DNA of 64,000 bases from Nicotiana tabacum. Lineage: Eukaryota; Streptophyta; Magnoliopsida; Solanales; Solanaceae. The notes under the pieces were generated by a model. The model ran no database searches. It was not told where the DNA came from and was given only the letters and a program-made list of their open reading frames with translations. The translations under genes and the position numbers were made by a program. Location: NCBI RefSeq assembly GCF_000715075.1, contig NC_134095.1:68081990-68145989 (forward strand), written 5' to 3'. Positions 1 to 12,393 of the stretch are shown in pieces. Position 1 is the stretch's first letter; every line of letters starts with the position of its first letter.

Positions 1-764
1 GAAGAAACGAACCTTGTGCTAAATTGGGAAAAATTCCACTTCATGGTGGATGAGGGCATTGTTTTGGGCTACAAAATTTCCAAACATGGCATAGAAGTTG
101 ACAGGGCAAAGATCGAGATCATTTCCAAGCTTCCTCCACCTACTTCAGTTAAAGGTGTCTGAAGTTTCTTGGGGCATGCCAGATTCTATAGGTGTTTCAT
201 CAAGGATTTTTCTAAAATTGCAATTCCCATGTGCAAACTCCTTGAGAAAGATGCAAACGTTGTGTTTGACGAGAAGTGCCTCAAAGCCTTTGAGGAATTG
301 AAACAAAAGCTCACCACGACACCTATTATTGTCACACCGATTCGTCTCTTCCATTCAAACTCATGTGTGACGCCAGTAGTGTAGCTATTGGGGTAGTTCT
401 TGGTCAATGTCATAACAAGGTTCTCCACCTGGTCTATTATGCAAGAAAGACACTCAATGGCGCGCAAATGAACTATACGGTGACTGAGCAAGAACTTCTT
501 GCCATTGTCTATGCCTTTGAGAAATTCTGGGCTTATTTGTTGGGATCGAAGGTGATAGTGTACACAGACCATGCTGCTTTTCGTTATCTTATGGCAAAGA
601 AGGATGCAAAGACTAGGTTGATTCAGTTGGTCATGTTATTGAAAGAATTTGACTTCGAAGTCAAAGATCGAAAAGGGACGGAAAATCAAGTGGCGGATCA
701 TTTATCAAGGCTTGAAGAGGCAGAGAAACCAAAGGAAGATCTGGAAATTAATGATGTTTTCTAG
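1..764 (+). pseudogene. Athila pol fragment: RT thumb/connection and RNase H
   Basis: The fragment starts inside RT with LNWEKFHFMVDEGIVLGYKIS, the segment after the RT active site, and continues with the FLGHARFYR connection motif. From 363 it reads as an RT-type RNase [15 protein letters not shown] holds the first Asp, the [11 protein letters not shown] helix holds the Glu, [10 protein letters not shown] holds the next Asp, and NQVADHLSR closes the domain. Breaks are a TGA at 160-162 where this lineage usually has a sense codon, a frame change near 345-365, and a TAG at 762-764. The integrase frame follows in the same reading frame after that TAG, so the original polyprotein is broken by only a few point events. 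Confidence 0.85.
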
Positions 765-776
765 GATGAACACATA

Positions 777-2093
777 TTGGCATTATCTAACACTTCTGCT
801 CCTTGGTACGCCAATATTGCTAACTACTTGGTTAGCGACCTTATTCCGAATGGATTGGAAGCTTATCAGAAGAAGAAGTTTTTGAGAGATTGTCGGCAAT
901 ACTATTGGGAAGAACCATTCTTGTTCCATGTTTGTACCGATAACATCATCAGAAGGTGTGTTCTAGAAGAGGAGATTATGCCAATTCTAAAGGCATGCCA
1001 CGACTCATCGGTCGGGGGTCACCATGTGGGCAATCGAACGGCGACAAAGGTGCTTGAATGTGGTTTTTATTGGCCGTCAATTTATCATGATGCCAACCAA
1101 ATGGTCAAGGCTTGTGACCAATGTCAAAGGCAAGGATCAATCTCCAAGAGGCGTGAAATGCCAATGCACTTTGTGATGGAGATAGAGATCTTTGATGTAT
1201 GGGGAATTGATTTTATGGGCCTCTTTGTAAGCTTTTATGGTATGAAATATATCTTGGTGGTTGTGGACTATATGTCCAAATGGGTTGACGCAATTGCCTT
1301 GCTAAACAATGAGGCAAGGAGTGTGACCACATTCTTAAAGAAAAATATATTCATACGGTTTGGCACTCCTAGAGCCATTCTTAGTGATGATGGATCTCAC
1401 TTCTGTAACAAGGCTTTCATGGGGCTACTAGAGAAATATAGCGTCAAGCATAAGGTGGCCACATCTTATCATCCCCAATCAAGTGGACAAGTTGAAGTTT
1501 TCAACCGGGAGATAAAGAATATTCTAGCGAAGACTATTAATGCAAACAGGACCGACTGGTCAAGGAAGCTAGATGACGTATTATGGGCATACCGCGCGAC
1601 GTACAAAACCCCTATTGGCACTTCTCCTTATCAGTTAGTCTTCGGCAAGGCTTTTCATCTACCTGTAGAACTGGAGCACAAAGCCATGTGGGCTTTAAAA
1701 AGGTTGAACTTGGACTGGGCTGAAGCTGCAAATTTGAGGTTAACAAAAGTCAATGAAATGGAGGATATCTGTTTCCATGTATATGAAACTGCAGCTGTGT
1801 ACAAAGAAAGGATGAAGTTCATCCACGATAAAAAGATCTTGAAAAGGGAGTTCAAGTCGGGTGACTTGGTTTTGCTCTTTAACTCAAGGCTTAAATTGTT
1901 TCCGGGCAAGCTCAAATTGAAATGGTCCGGTCCGTTCAAGGTGGTAGATGTATCCTCTTTTGGAGCGGTGGAATTAGAATCGGAGGATGGGCTCCGAACC
2001 TTCAAAGTAAATGGTCAGCGAGTCATGCACTACTTTGACACAGATGGAGAAAAACACTTGGAGGAACAGTTGGCTCTCAAAGATGGTCCATGA
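777..2093 (+). CDS. Athila integrase, open frame of 438 residues
   Basis: The integrase inserts element cDNA into the host chromosome. An HHCC zinc-binding segment lies near residues 80-120 (GGHHVGNRT ... CDQCQ). The catalytic core follows with D145 in GIDFMG, D204 in ILSDDGSHF and E240 in [11 protein letters not shown]; 35 residues separate D204 and E240, the DD35E spacing of retroviral-type integrases. The C-terminal part (about 300-438) has the Athila-typical [15 protein letters not shown] segment, with no chromodomain. The Met at 777 is only the first one after the upstream TAG, so the true polyprotein did not start here. The domain is intact by eye, but no complete gag-pol supports it. 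Confidence 0.85.
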   Translation: MALSNTSAPWYANIANYLVSDLIPNGLEAYQKKKFLRDCRQYYWEEPFLFHVCTDNIIRRCVLEEEIMPILKACHDSSVGGHHVGNRTATKVLECGFYWPSIYHDANQMVKACDQCQRQGSISKRREMPMHFVMEIEIFDVWGIDFMGLFVSFYGMKYILVVVDYMSKWVDAIALLNNEARSVTTFLKKNIFIRFGTPRAILSDDGSHFCNKAFMGLLEKYSVKHKVATSYHPQSSGQVEVFNREIKNILAKTINANRTDWSRKLDDVLWAYRATYKTPIGTSPYQLVFGKAFHLPVELEHKAMWALKRLNLDWAEAANLRLTKVNEMEDICFHVYETAAVYKERMKFIHDKKILKREFKSGDLVLLFNSRLKLFPGKLKLKWSGPFKVVDVSSFGAVELESEDGLRTFKVNGQRVMHYFDTDGEKHLEEQLALKDGP

Positions 2094-2340
2094 CTGACTA
2101 ATGAGTGAACCCAAAGAAAGACCAACTTCGTCGTGCCGCGATGTTAAATCAAGCGCTTCATGGGAGGCAACCCATGTGTGGTAACATCCTTTTTGTCCTT
2201 TAAATTTTAACTTTTGTTAGATAGATTTAATTGAGCAATTTAAACTGTGTGTTAGAGTACAGGTAATTCAAAAGATCATAACACATGGTAAAATTGCGTG
2301 TGAAAGAGAAGAAAAGTCACTATGGGAAGTCTGCTACTCA
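2094..2340 (+). other. Athila post-pol spacer
   Basis: This is non-coding sequence after the integrase stop. It contains CGCTTCATGGGAGGCAACCC at about 2152-2171, a conserved post-pol motif I associate with Athila elements. I see no open frame of note and no env-like ORF. Confidence 0.5.
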
Positions 2341-3390
2341 TATGCGGTCGCATTTTAACTATGCGGACCGCATAGTGGTCGCAGACCTGGATAGTTTGTT
2401 TGGAAAATATTGATGGTCAAAATTCGACGTGGACGGGCACATTGCAGACCGCATATCAATTATGAGATCGCATAAGTGCACCACATTGTGTAAATGAGCA
2501 ACTTGAGTTGAACCCACTGCATAACACTTGTGCGGTCACATAAGTCGTTCTCACCGCAATTTCGCAGGTAAGTATCCCTACCCCTTCGCACATAAACACA
2601 CACCAGCACTCAGACAAAATCATTTTCCTCTTAAACAAAACAATAAAAAACAACAAAAAGACAACAAAACAAAAAGAAAAAGAAGAATGGAAAACGGCTA
2701 GTTGAAATTGAAAAGAGTAAACAACGATCCCACCTGTTGAATTCATATCCCAAGTGTTCTCAATCCTCCATTCCTGGTATGTTCTCCCTTCCCGATTTCA
2801 TCCCTGTAAATTTTAGTTTAAATTTTGTTGTTTGTTTTCCTGTTTTTAGTTTCCTTTAAGTTTGTTTTTTCTTCCTCTTCGTTATTTGGGTATCTACTCA
2901 TAATGGGAGGGGGGTTATTGGATAATTTGTTAGGCTTGGGGTACTGGGTAGTAAAACTAGGGTCACCATTGTAGAGGGTGGTTTTCAAACCTTGAGGACG
3001 AAGACTTTTGCGGACCGCATAGTTGATTTGCGGTCCGCATTGTTGCCGCATAAGAAACCCTAGGTGACCTGAGGAAGATGGAAAAATTGCGGAGGCTTTG
3101 CGATCGCATAAGTGATATGCGGACCGCAAATCCATCGCATACTTCAACAATTTCTGGCCTTTTGTAATATGTTGTTTGCGGCTGATTTGCGATCGCAAAT
3201 CCATCTTTGCAGTGGGTTTTACGATCGCATAGTGTGATGAATTTTCCAAGCACATAGTTTTGCGATGGTTATGCGAACCGCATAATGGATATGTGATTGC
3301 ATAACCCATCACATAACTATTTCCTTTCTGCAGACAAAAGTTTTGCGACAGGTTTGCGGTCCGCATAGTGGTTATGCGACCGCATAACAT
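2341..3390. repeat. Dispersed palindrome array (TGCGGWCCGCA / TGCGATCGCA)
   Basis: Thirteen short palindromes or near-palindromes built on TGCG-NN-CGCA occur at about 2343, 2362, 2442, 2463, 3009, 3029, 3099, 3118, 3188, 3220, 3272, 3355 and 3374. They form two clusters (2343-2472 and 3009-3383) separated by an A-rich stretch. Spacers differ in sequence and length, so this is not a simple tandem repeat. Many copies are followed by ATAGT or ATAAGTG. Function unknown; it lies between Athila pol and the insertion point of element A. Confidence 0.8.
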
Positions 3391-3446
3391 GTTGCATACT
3401 TGACTTTCTTTGTAATTTTTTTCTTTCTTCTGATGCCTGCTATGTC

Positions 3447-3451
3447 GCTCA
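3447..3451 (+). other. Presumed left target site of element A (gctca)
   Basis: These are the five bases directly before the TGTTGACATTC start of LTR A1. The matching right copy cannot be checked because LTR A2 is cut by the copia element at 39758 and its end is missing. Confidence 0.4.
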
Positions 3452-3810
3452 TGTTGACATTCAATTGTGACCTTCGTTTCTTCCAAATTGTTTACTTGAG
3501 CTTCTAATATCGTTAGTGATGTAATAATGTTTAATATGATATTTTATTGCTCAAGTTGTTTTATTCAAAATTAATCAATAAATGATATTTTCTTTACAAA
3601 TATATCTATCTTATTGAAATAATCATATTCTTATTCATAAAATATTTATTTAAGTTATTTATATATTATTTGCATGCGCATTTTATATTGGTTACATACT
3701 AAAATAGATTTCGCCATTTTAATTCATAATAATTTTATTTGAGCACTATAAAACTATCTAATATAAAAATTCATTGCTAGGCATGCCAAACAATTTAATT
3801 GTCTATTTAT

Positions 3811-3812
3811 CA

Positions 3813-3853
<41 letters not shown>

Positions 3854-3854
3854 T
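3811..3854 (+). repeat. ATT microsatellite in LTR A1
   Basis: About 44 bp of (ATT)n. The same position in LTR A2 has a longer, interrupted array (32587-32668). Confidence 0.95.
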
Positions 3855-4353
3855 GGGTCTAAGTTAGAAGTCCAAGTAATTAAAAGGAAGAAGGGAAAAT
3901 GCCCAAAACCTAGGGACTAGCCCATTTCTGTCAACCCATTCACTAGAGAAGTCCAAATTGTCAACTCATTTAGCCCAACTAAAGAGCCCAATCTGAAATG
4001 GCCTGTTTAATTTCAACCTTAAGACAATTAGGTTTATTTTGTCTTGTTTCCCCTCTACAGACTCCTCTCTTGTCCCTCTCTCATGGCACACACTCTATTC
4101 CTTTTTCTATTTTGATAAAACTCCAAACATCTTCATCTCTAGACTAGAAAATATCATTCCATTTTAATGAATCTTCATACACCAAACTTGGTCAAACTAG
4201 GCTCATAACAAAAAGCCAAGATTACTTTTCAGAGAATGAGATTTGGTCTCGGCATCAAAGATTTGATCCAACGTTTAAATGGTTTTTTTTTGTTCAAAAT
4301 TCAAATGGTAGTCCGATTCCCGCTTAATGGTTCCCCGGCCCTAAAATCATCTC

Positions 4354-4361
4354 TATAAATA
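4354..4361 (+). promoter_or_regulatory. TATA box of LTR A1 (TATAAATA)
   Basis: TATAAATA about 0.9 kb into the LTR is conserved in LTR A2 at 33168-33175. It is the best candidate Pol II core promoter of element A, placing U3 at about 0.9 kb and R-U5 at about 2.1 kb. Confidence 0.6.
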
Positions 4362-6532
4362 CATCCTATTAGTGTCTATTTTGGATATGTTTTGGAGCTG
4401 CACCTTTACACCAAAAAAAGGGTTGGATCCGCCTACTTTCACCTTAAATTAAATGGTTTTTAGCCACACTTTTACCACAAAATTTGATGGTTGTTAGCTG
4501 CCTCCTAATCCTAAACTTTTTTTGAAGTCGCTGCCTTTTTCTTTAAACAAAAGGTTTTAACCGCTTCTCAAACCTAAAATCGCTACTTTGAGCCGTCTTC
4601 TCTCCTTATTTTGTTCACATTTTATTCTTCAAAAGACTTCCCAAAAGATTAACCTTTCCCTAAATACTTCGTATTTCTTTTCCAAATTCTCCAACAAAGT
4701 TGTTCGCAGTAAGAGTTTCGAGGTCGGAATTCCAGAGTGCATCTAAGATCGCCGCCCTCAGTTCACTGCCCTGAAATAGGTCAGTGCCTTTTTTTCTTTT
4801 TTCGGTTCGGCAGTTCTAAGCATGTTTATGATCTGTACATATTGGTAAAAATGTTGTTACTTCCATTTCCTCTTTTTTGACATTCGAAGTGCTTCTTTTA
4901 ATCTGTGAGGTAATTAGTTTGAGACGTCACTCTATTTTGTTATTTGTTCGTAGAAACTATTACTTATTAGCTCTTCATGTAGTAGAAAATCATGATTTAG
5001 GATGTGTTATGTTTTAGTCCGATTTTAATTGAAAAGAAAACTGTCAGATACAATATTTATGTAAACACTTGTTCGATGTCGAATCTCGATTTAGCATGTC
5101 TCGTTAGAATATGTATGTTTGAAAGCAATTTTATGAAGTTAGTAGCCTAAAAATATTACTTCATGAGTAGTTTAAAATGTCCTTCCCAAATTATAAATTC
5201 CTTCAAGAAAGAAAGAAAGAAAGAAACTTGCTGATAAGCTAGAGATGTTCATGAAGATGGGATTCATAATTTGTTTGTAGGACTGTATGCATTTTTTTCA
5301 ATTGCAGAAAAGTATTATTATTCTTTTGATGACTATGAATAGCCAAAATGATTAAAATAGGACCTTGGTCGTCATTTGAGATTAGTTGTGTTTCAGACCA
5401 TCGATCTAGTGTAATTTGCCTAGTAATTTTAGTGATGCAAGTCATAAGTCAAAATCAATACATATACTTCTAAATAAAAGTGCAGTATGATTCTGATCAA
5501 CTACTTGAAATGCCAAGAAACTTGTTTATTGTTTCAATAAATGGAGCATGGTGTAGCTATAGCTTATTATTAGGAATTTTACGTGTCTTTGGTTCGCCAT
5601 TTGTTCCATTAAGCATAAGTTTCCCCTCTAATTCTACTTTTCGTTTCTTTTTTTATTTGCATGTACACATTGGAGCAAATGGAATCTTAATTCGAGACTA
5701 TCGCAGTGGAGTCTCCCACCACCACGTGGAGTCATCACATAACATATCCCATAAATGCATCGGATAGCCAGAAAACAAGTGAATTGCTTGGGGTCGCCTA
5801 TGGCGGCTTTTGTTTTTACTTACTCTGTCTGATGTTGTTAATTTATGTGATTTGTTTTGTTTGAACCTCTGATTGATGATTAATTTTATCATTTAAAATT
5901 ATAATTTTTAATAAGGACTTAAAAGGATACAATGCACTTAGCGATTTGGGGGTAGTATTTTTTATATGAAATCTAAGGAAGGAAATTGATTTCTCCTCAT
6001 CATGTCTTAATAAGTTTGAAAACTTGAACTACTTTTCATAAAAACGTGAGTCTTCAAGAATTGGAATTTGGCCAGCTTTTTTTAAGTTATTTGTTTTAGA
6101 ACTTTATCGCATTTGGAGTTAAACAAAACTGTTTGTTTCAAAGTTTAATTCTAAAGGCCGTTTTTGCTTATTGTATAAATTTTATATGGGCACTTACTTA
6201 GTAATGCTTTCAAAGTGAAATATTTTATTACGTCTCAAACACTTTATTTTTCCTAATTAACTAACCTAAGTTTGGCTAGTTAACCGTTATTAACGGATCA
6301 TATAGGGTGCTTTAACAACCTTCCCTATAGGATTAATTAGAACCCTTACCCATAATCTTAAACTAATCAGACCATAAAAACTGAGTTAACTTTAAGCACT
6401 ACTTAGTTAAAATTGGTGTCCTAATTCACCGTTAAAATAATTAGGTGGCGGCTCTCTTTAATAAATTAAACCTCCAGAATTACCAATATGTTATACTCTA
6501 GTTTGACCCGTATTAAAATGGAGTATAACAGC

Positions 6533-6550
6533 ATGACGACTCTACTACAA
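6533..6550 (+). other. Primer-binding site of element A (degraded tRNA-Arg type)
   Basis: ATGACGACTCTACTACAA starts two bases after the LTR end. It resembles the ATGGCGACTCCGCTGGAG found in the same place in B-minus, with several substitutions. Tat/Ogre elements typically use a tRNA-Arg primer; the exact tRNA is not tested here. Confidence 0.6.
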
Positions 6551-8670
6551 ACTTAGGTTAATAATAAAAATTAATTTGTGTTTTTTTATTGTTATGATGC
6601 TTATTAAAATTGCCTTTATATGATAAACTGTATTTTATGAATTGTTTATCTGTTCTTATTGCTTTATATAAATTGTCATTCTGTTTCACTTCCTCCACTT
6701 CTGGAAAATTTGCACAAAGCACACACCTAGAGGTTACGTGGTTTGTGGCTGTGCACTTTTCAAAAAAATACCTTTTAGGGGAAAGTTCGTGGGTAAGCCG
6801 ATCAACGGTGCAGCCGACAACCACGGGCTTTCCACTCTCAAGTTGTCTGCTTGGGAGAAGGCCAGTCTAAAAAAAACCCACTCTAGTCAGCCTAGGATAG
6901 AGCTAAACCAAATCCTTTTTAAGTGCATGCATCATTTTAACCTTAGGTGATTTAATACCCGAGGCGTATCAAATCCATTAGTTAACCTTACCTAAATGTC
7001 CAAGTGGATTTTCAACCCCAAGTGACATCTTATCACGTATATGTGCATTATTTGAAAGGTGAACATGCCAATTATGTGGACCATTTGCGCTAAATTGATT
7101 AAATCCTAATTAAAGGAGCATGGCTAACTTTTTATATGTATGAAAACTTTCAAACGAGAAGTTTAAACAAAATATATTTTATTATACTTTCTTTTGATGA
7201 AAAAATACTTTCTTTTGACTAAAAAGAAGTTTAAGCAGTTATACTTTACCATTTATTTGCTTTTCAAAAAATAAAATTATTTAATTAATTTACATCAACA
7301 AGATGATACATAATGGCATATTTATCTTTCAAATACACGTTAGGCCTACCTCTGGCACAAAGAGGTTCCTTACGTATTAGGACGCGCAATTATTTGTTAT
7401 ACTTTTATTTATAACATGCTTGCTTGCTTATTTGCTTACTTGCTATGTTGCTTACTTGACTTTATTATTTTTACTAACATCATTTGTTATTTTTTCAAAA
7501 GGAAAAAGAATAGACTATCCAACTTGCTAATATTATTGTATATACTTTATTTGTTCATATATTTTTGTTACTTATTTTTATATCATCTTTTCGAATTAAA
7601 TAATAATAATAATCACCAATCATTCTGCACTTGGCGCTCTTTAACGACTTTAGAGCACCATTGAGGTATATACTTATTTCTCTTAGGTCTACTCCAATTC
7701 TTAGTCTCTGGGAATGATCTTCTATTTTATAAGGTAGGACGTTTTGCCCCCAAACTCTTCAACAAGCTCGTTTTATCATGAAATTTCTCAATATTCGTGC
7801 CTTTAACTAGCCTTAAGAATTTTCTTTACGTAACAATGAGCGTCTTACTCCCTATAGCAAGATAGCATTTCTATTTCTTTAAAAACTGGCGTAATCTTTT
7901 ATAATATGAAAATATTTTGCCCATCTAATTTCGCGAGTTGATTTTATTCGCGTTCTTTTCTCAAAAATGTAGTTACATATTTTTGTTTTTATTTTTTAAA
8001 AAAAATATTGCCACTCGTGCCTTACATAATTTTAAATTCTTTCTTAATTTTTCCAATTCCGACGTAATCTTGTATCTCCAATATTCGTCTCATAGCTTCA
8101 TATCTCTTAGAACTTCAACCTTTGTGCCAACACACATTTCTACCGAGCAATAAAAGGCCATTATTTGGTCAATTTGTGTTGTCAAATTATTCTAAAATAA
8201 AACCTATTCAATTCAAGTGTATGCATCGTCTTATTTCTAGTCGTCGAGATTAATCTTCACGCACCCGTTAATTTTATGTTTTGGCACGTGAGTCGAGGTA
8301 CTATCCCATAAGCCTCAAAACGATTGATACCGTATTCCAGGCCTCGACAACTTTACGATTTGCCAAAGCTAAAAAATAGATTTTAGAATCTTTTTATTGA
8401 CCACCATATCCTTATTAATTATTTTGATCCCGAGCTTGTCTATATCCAAATACCAAGAAATTATTTTCTAATGTCAAAATCACACATCTTTGGCCTCTCT
8501 TAAACATTGTAATATTATAAAACCTTATCTCGTTGGTTTCCTAGGCACGCATTCTCAAATATTCTACCCTTAGCCTTTAATATTTATCTACTCGATAGTG
8601 ACTATATATACCTTTTTCCAAAGAGGTTGACTTGAGTTGAACATCAAAGCAACACAAGTTCAAGGACAAT
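6551..8670 (+). other. Element A 5' untranslated internal region
   Basis: AT-rich sequence without a convincing gene. A short block at about 7340-7370 (TTAGGCCTACCTCTGGCACA) matches the spacer between ORF1 and gag in B-plus (about 50967) and B-minus (about 19937-19952), so it is an old shared Tat landmark. No ORF1 homologue is recognisable upstream of it. Short frames at 6558-6870 and 7416-7664 are low-complexity and not supported. Confidence 0.5.
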
Positions 8671-8818
8671 ATGGCCAACCAAATCACAGTGATTGACCTA
8701 GATGCGTACGAGTTTGAGTACAAGAAATCCAAATCATACCAAGATAAGATTGATAAGCTTGAAGCAAAAGTGGCAAATGGAGCAAGAAATATATGGCGTC
8801 GAGGAAGTGATAGCCAAT
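8671..8818 (+). pseudogene. Possible start of element A gag, cut by B-minus
   Basis: An ATG at 8671 opens MANQITVIDLDAYEFEYKK, followed by a Lys/Asp/Glu-rich stretch (YQDKIDKLEAKV) that could form a short coiled coil, as the B-family gag N-terminus does. The frame is interrupted after 49 codons by the B-minus insertion. With the insertion and one target-site copy left out, it would continue about 20 codons past 27129 before a stop. I cannot link it firmly to gag; it could be a chance frame. Confidence 0.3.
8814..8818 (+). other. Left target-site duplication of B-minus (ccaat)
   Basis: CCAAT directly precedes the TGTCGCACC end of the B LTR; the right copy is CCGAT at 27125-27129. One of five bases differs, consistent with later mutation. 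Confidence 0.75.
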
Positions 8819-11800
8819 TGTCGCACCCTCTTTTTCTCGCGAAATCGGGTTTATGATATTTAGGAGGACAACTCGTTCCCTTTCGGGAATTGGGTTTGAA
8901 TTGAATAGTCGCCACCTAATGATTAAAGTGAATTAGGATACTAAGAAGGGTTTGATTTAGAAAACCAGAGTTTGGGTAAGGGCTAGAAATTATCCCGAGG
9001 GGAAGGTTGTTAGGCACCCCTCAGGATCCACTAGTATGGTTCCCGGCCAGGCTACAATTGTAACTTTAAGTACAAGTAACAAGTAAACAAATAAAGGTTT
9101 CAAATATGAGGGATTGTCACATTATGGCTGCAAATAAATTAAAGTTTGAAGAAACAAAGAAAGCGGAAATTTTGAGGAAATAGTTTGAAAATTCTGAAAA
9201 GTAATAAAATACACAAGTAAAGGGAAGGGAGTCCTAGGTTTACAAATAATATGGATCACATCAATGCAATACCCGGTAATCACTCCTCAGAAGAGGGGTT
9301 ACACGTGGTATTAGCGCACCGGTCATCATATCCATATCTACCCTTTCCCACCCCGTTAAGGTATTAAAACGCGGAATAGTTTCGTTACTTATTGCATGCT
9401 TTTACCCGTCCCAATCCTATCAGTCCCAGAGGCATTTGGGACTACAAGTCCTAAAGGGAAGGGAGATTGGGCTTTTATGGTTTAAAGGGCAAAATCTAGG
9501 GCGACAAACAAAACACATAGAGCAGATATGGGAAACACAAAACATTTAAAGGCTCAAACAGGCCTCCTTAACTTAAAGACAAATTGTTTTGTATATCTTG
9601 CATGTACTGGTTATGGTCTGAATTCAACTTAAAAATGTTAAAGCAGGCTGATTTATCGCATATTTTCAGATGAGAAGTCTGAATTAGGCTTGCCCACTGG
9701 TTGTAATTATCAAAGACTGGTGCAGTTATAACCTTCACCCTAAAGCTTGCCTAGGTGAAACCTATGTGCATGATATCTATGCATAAATGAAATATACGGA
9801 TTTTAAAGAAAAGGACTTATTAATTGCAGGAACATAAGTTTTGCAAATATTAAGCAACGTTGCTACTGATTTGTAGACTTATAAGCGAGATAGACGATTC
9901 AGATTCGGTTGATTACTCATATAGGCATGCTTTCTAAGCGTTATTGATTAAAAAACTTTTATAGTCGAAATGAAAATGCAGGAGTCCTATAGGCATGGTA
10001 TCTAAAATATTGTTTGTTATTAAAACCTGTGAACACGTTTGCCTAGTGATAGCTGCATATATAGAATTCAAGAAGTCCTATAGATAGGTTATCTATATGA
10101 TATGCAGCGTTATGAAATGTAGAACCTATAGACATGCTTTCTAGATAATACAGAAATGCAGAAAATATAGACGTGGTTTCTATATGAACACGCAGGACCT
10201 GTAAACATGATTTCTATATGATAATGCAGAACCTATAAACAGGATTTCTAGATGAAAATGCAGAACTTATAAACAGGATTTCTATATGAAAATGCAGAAC
10301 CTATAAACAAGATTTCTCTATGAAAACGTAGAAGTGAAAGCAGGACATGATTGCAGAAGTATGATAAATACTTATGAACATGATATCTACCCCTTTCGCA
10401 TGCATGATTTACCCTCCCCTTTTCACTAAAACCCCATAAGTTATTACAAATTATTACAGCCCAGAATGAATAAGAAAAGTAAAATTACATCAGAAATTAA
10501 AGCACAACCAAGGGGAGCCTCTTTCAGACTCCAGGTCTGAAATATGAAATGAACCAACTCCAAAGCCTTTCTATTATTTGGGATATGTCAGAGTTCCCTA
10601 AGAATCTCAAGTGGACTCTGAGCAGTGCTTACACCCAAATATATTGCAAAATTGAGTTATAGTACAGTGTGGAAGGGTCAGCCCTCAAGTATCCAAGTTC
10701 AGAGGGAACTCAAGGTCCCAAGGCAAGGTTTATAGGAGGGGGCAGAGCTTAGAAGCTAAGAGTAAGTGTAAGTGCAGAGTTTGAAAAAGGGAAAGGGGAA
10801 GTGGTAGAGAAACAGGGACAGGCTAGTGGGCATACCTAGCAATGGGAAGTGCTGGCACACCCCATAAGCCTTTTAGAACACATTGTTTTGGGAGTCAGGA
10901 TCCTCTAAGGGATCAAATCCAGACATGAACAATAACTTGCATATTGTCATGTCATGAACTACAACTCAAATCACATAGAGGGGAATAGGGGTACAAGGAT
11001 TCATAGCAGAAACAAGTAAAAGAAATTAACATGTTAATTAAATATTCAACTCTATGTAGACAGTAAAGTAGATATGGATGTAAAGGCTATAAGTGAACAC
11101 ATTAGGATGATGCTGAAGCTAAAACTAGAACATACCAGTCTCAAAGAAACAAGTGAAAGAAAGCAGTAGTCTTGCAAAGCCAAAGTGCAAACAGGCAGTC
11201 AGAATGCTATGATCTTAGAAAAGAATCGTGAGATTGTAAGGATGAAGTATGAAGTGTAAAAGTGCTAAATTGAGTGTGTGTTAAAGTGTAGAAGGGTCGT
11301 CCCTTTTATAGTGTAGAATACAAGAAGAAATAGGTAAGAAAATAGTTTAAAAATCAATTACACAAGGTTTCCCCCTAATTAAGGGATTTTGATTTCAAAC
11401 AGGTAAAAATAATTAAGGAAAGAGATTGATCAAAACCTTTTCCAAAGTAGTATAAGAAGGATAAATACACAGAGATTTATTTAAGGAAAAAGTCTGATAG
11501 CACACGGTTTGCGCAAGTAATGTAAGAAAATCAGTTAACAACCAAGAAATCAAAACTGAAGGCTTTGTACGAATGAACCAAGTCAGGAAAAGTGAAGAAA
11601 GGTTTTACTTAAGGAAAATCAGTAACAATCAATCAAACCTAAAAAAAAGGATTTTGTATCAATCATAAGTTGGAAAGCCTTTTTAAGAAAGGTTCAACAC
11701 ACATAGAAAAGCATACAGACATGCTTAAACAAGAAAGAACTGTCATGCTAATCAGAAGAGTCTAGCATAGAAGAGTCTAAAAGTTCAAAGTCGTAAACAA

Positions 11801-12393
11801 AGAAATTCAAACTTAGTTCATACACTCAAAATGAGCCTAAAGAGTCAAGGGTTCCAAAATAGAATCCTAATCCAAACACAAGATCACCCTCGTCAAAACC
11901 CCTAAATTCTAGGGTTCCTACTTCGAATCAGATACAGAAACGAGGAGGCAAATAATTGAAACAGGCTCAGAGATCTCTTTCAGAGACTCATGAGAAAACA
12001 AACAGATACAATAGCAAGTTCGAAGCAAACAAAGTGAAGAAACTGATTTGAAGCATATGTTTAAGAAAAACTTGGGACTTAAACAAGTTCAGAAGAGAAA
12101 AGAGGTAGTATAACACTTAAGAAAATAGTAGAGGAGGCATGTGTAAAGGGAACTCAAACAAAGGTCCAGTAAAGGCAACAAAGAACTTAATAATTTAGTA
12201 TTAAATACATACAGTAGGAGAACGCAAAGTACCAGAAAGGTATATCAACAAGACATGGAAAAACACAGTAGGGTAAACATGTGAACATGGTGTAGAAACA
12301 CAGTAGAAAGACAAGGCACAGAAGAACATATATAGTAGAAAAGCATAGGAAACCTCGAATAGCTAGGGTTTCAGAGGAACCCTAAATTCCATT
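8819..12393 (-). repeat. 3' LTR of B-minus, truncated at its U3 side
   Basis: Collinear with 22417-25.9 kb: the same ends (GCGAGAAAAAG side at 8822-8845), the same TATA box (11303-11310), the same CATATAGAAATC repeats (about 10150-10330). Homology to the other LTRs stops near 12384-12396 after CTAGGGTTTCAGAGGAACCC, where internal element sequence begins. About the first 1.1 kb of the LTR is absent. Local open frames have no counterpart in known proteins that I recognise. Confidence 0.9.
11303..11310 (-). promoter_or_regulatory. TATA box of B-minus 3' LTR
   Basis: TATAAAAG on the minus strand, in the context CTACACTATAAAAGGG, shared with every B LTR in the window. Confidence 0.6.

Larger units (their letters stand above)
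1..3451 (+). mobile_element. Athila-lineage Ty3/gypsy retrotransposon, 3' remnant
   Basis: This is the right-hand part of an Athila-type element: the end of RT, RNase H, integrase, then a non-coding post-pol stretch. The integrase C-terminal wording ([40 protein letters not shown]) is typical of the Athila lineage as I know it. The element enters from outside the window and is cut at 3452 by the LTR of element A. Its 3' LTR and any env-like frame are not identifiable here. Stop codons at 160 and 762 and a frame break near 350 show it is dead. Confidence 0.85.
3452..6530 (+). repeat. LTR A1 (5' LTR of element A), about 3.08 kb
   Basis: It begins TGTTGACATTCAATTGTGACC and ends GGAGTATAACA, directly followed by a PBS-like sequence. 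The first about 1.7 kb aligns by eye with 32231-33312 plus 39121-39757. It holds a TATA box at 4354 and an ATT microsatellite at 3811-3854. Near the end, the LTR-end context CTAATTCACC ... TTAGGTGGCGGCTCTC (about 6420-6460) is typical of Tat LTR ends. Short open frames inside (such as 5480-5767) look random in this AT-rich DNA. Confidence 0.85.

Noticed and set aside
2818..3486. Minus-strand frame of 222 codons
   Set aside because: It translates the palindrome array and the LTR A1 boundary, with no recognisable domain. The palindromes avoid stops, which explains the length.
5480..5892. Possible host exons on either strand in LTR A1
   Set aside because: Short frames without domains inside a region whose start and end are fixed as an LTR.
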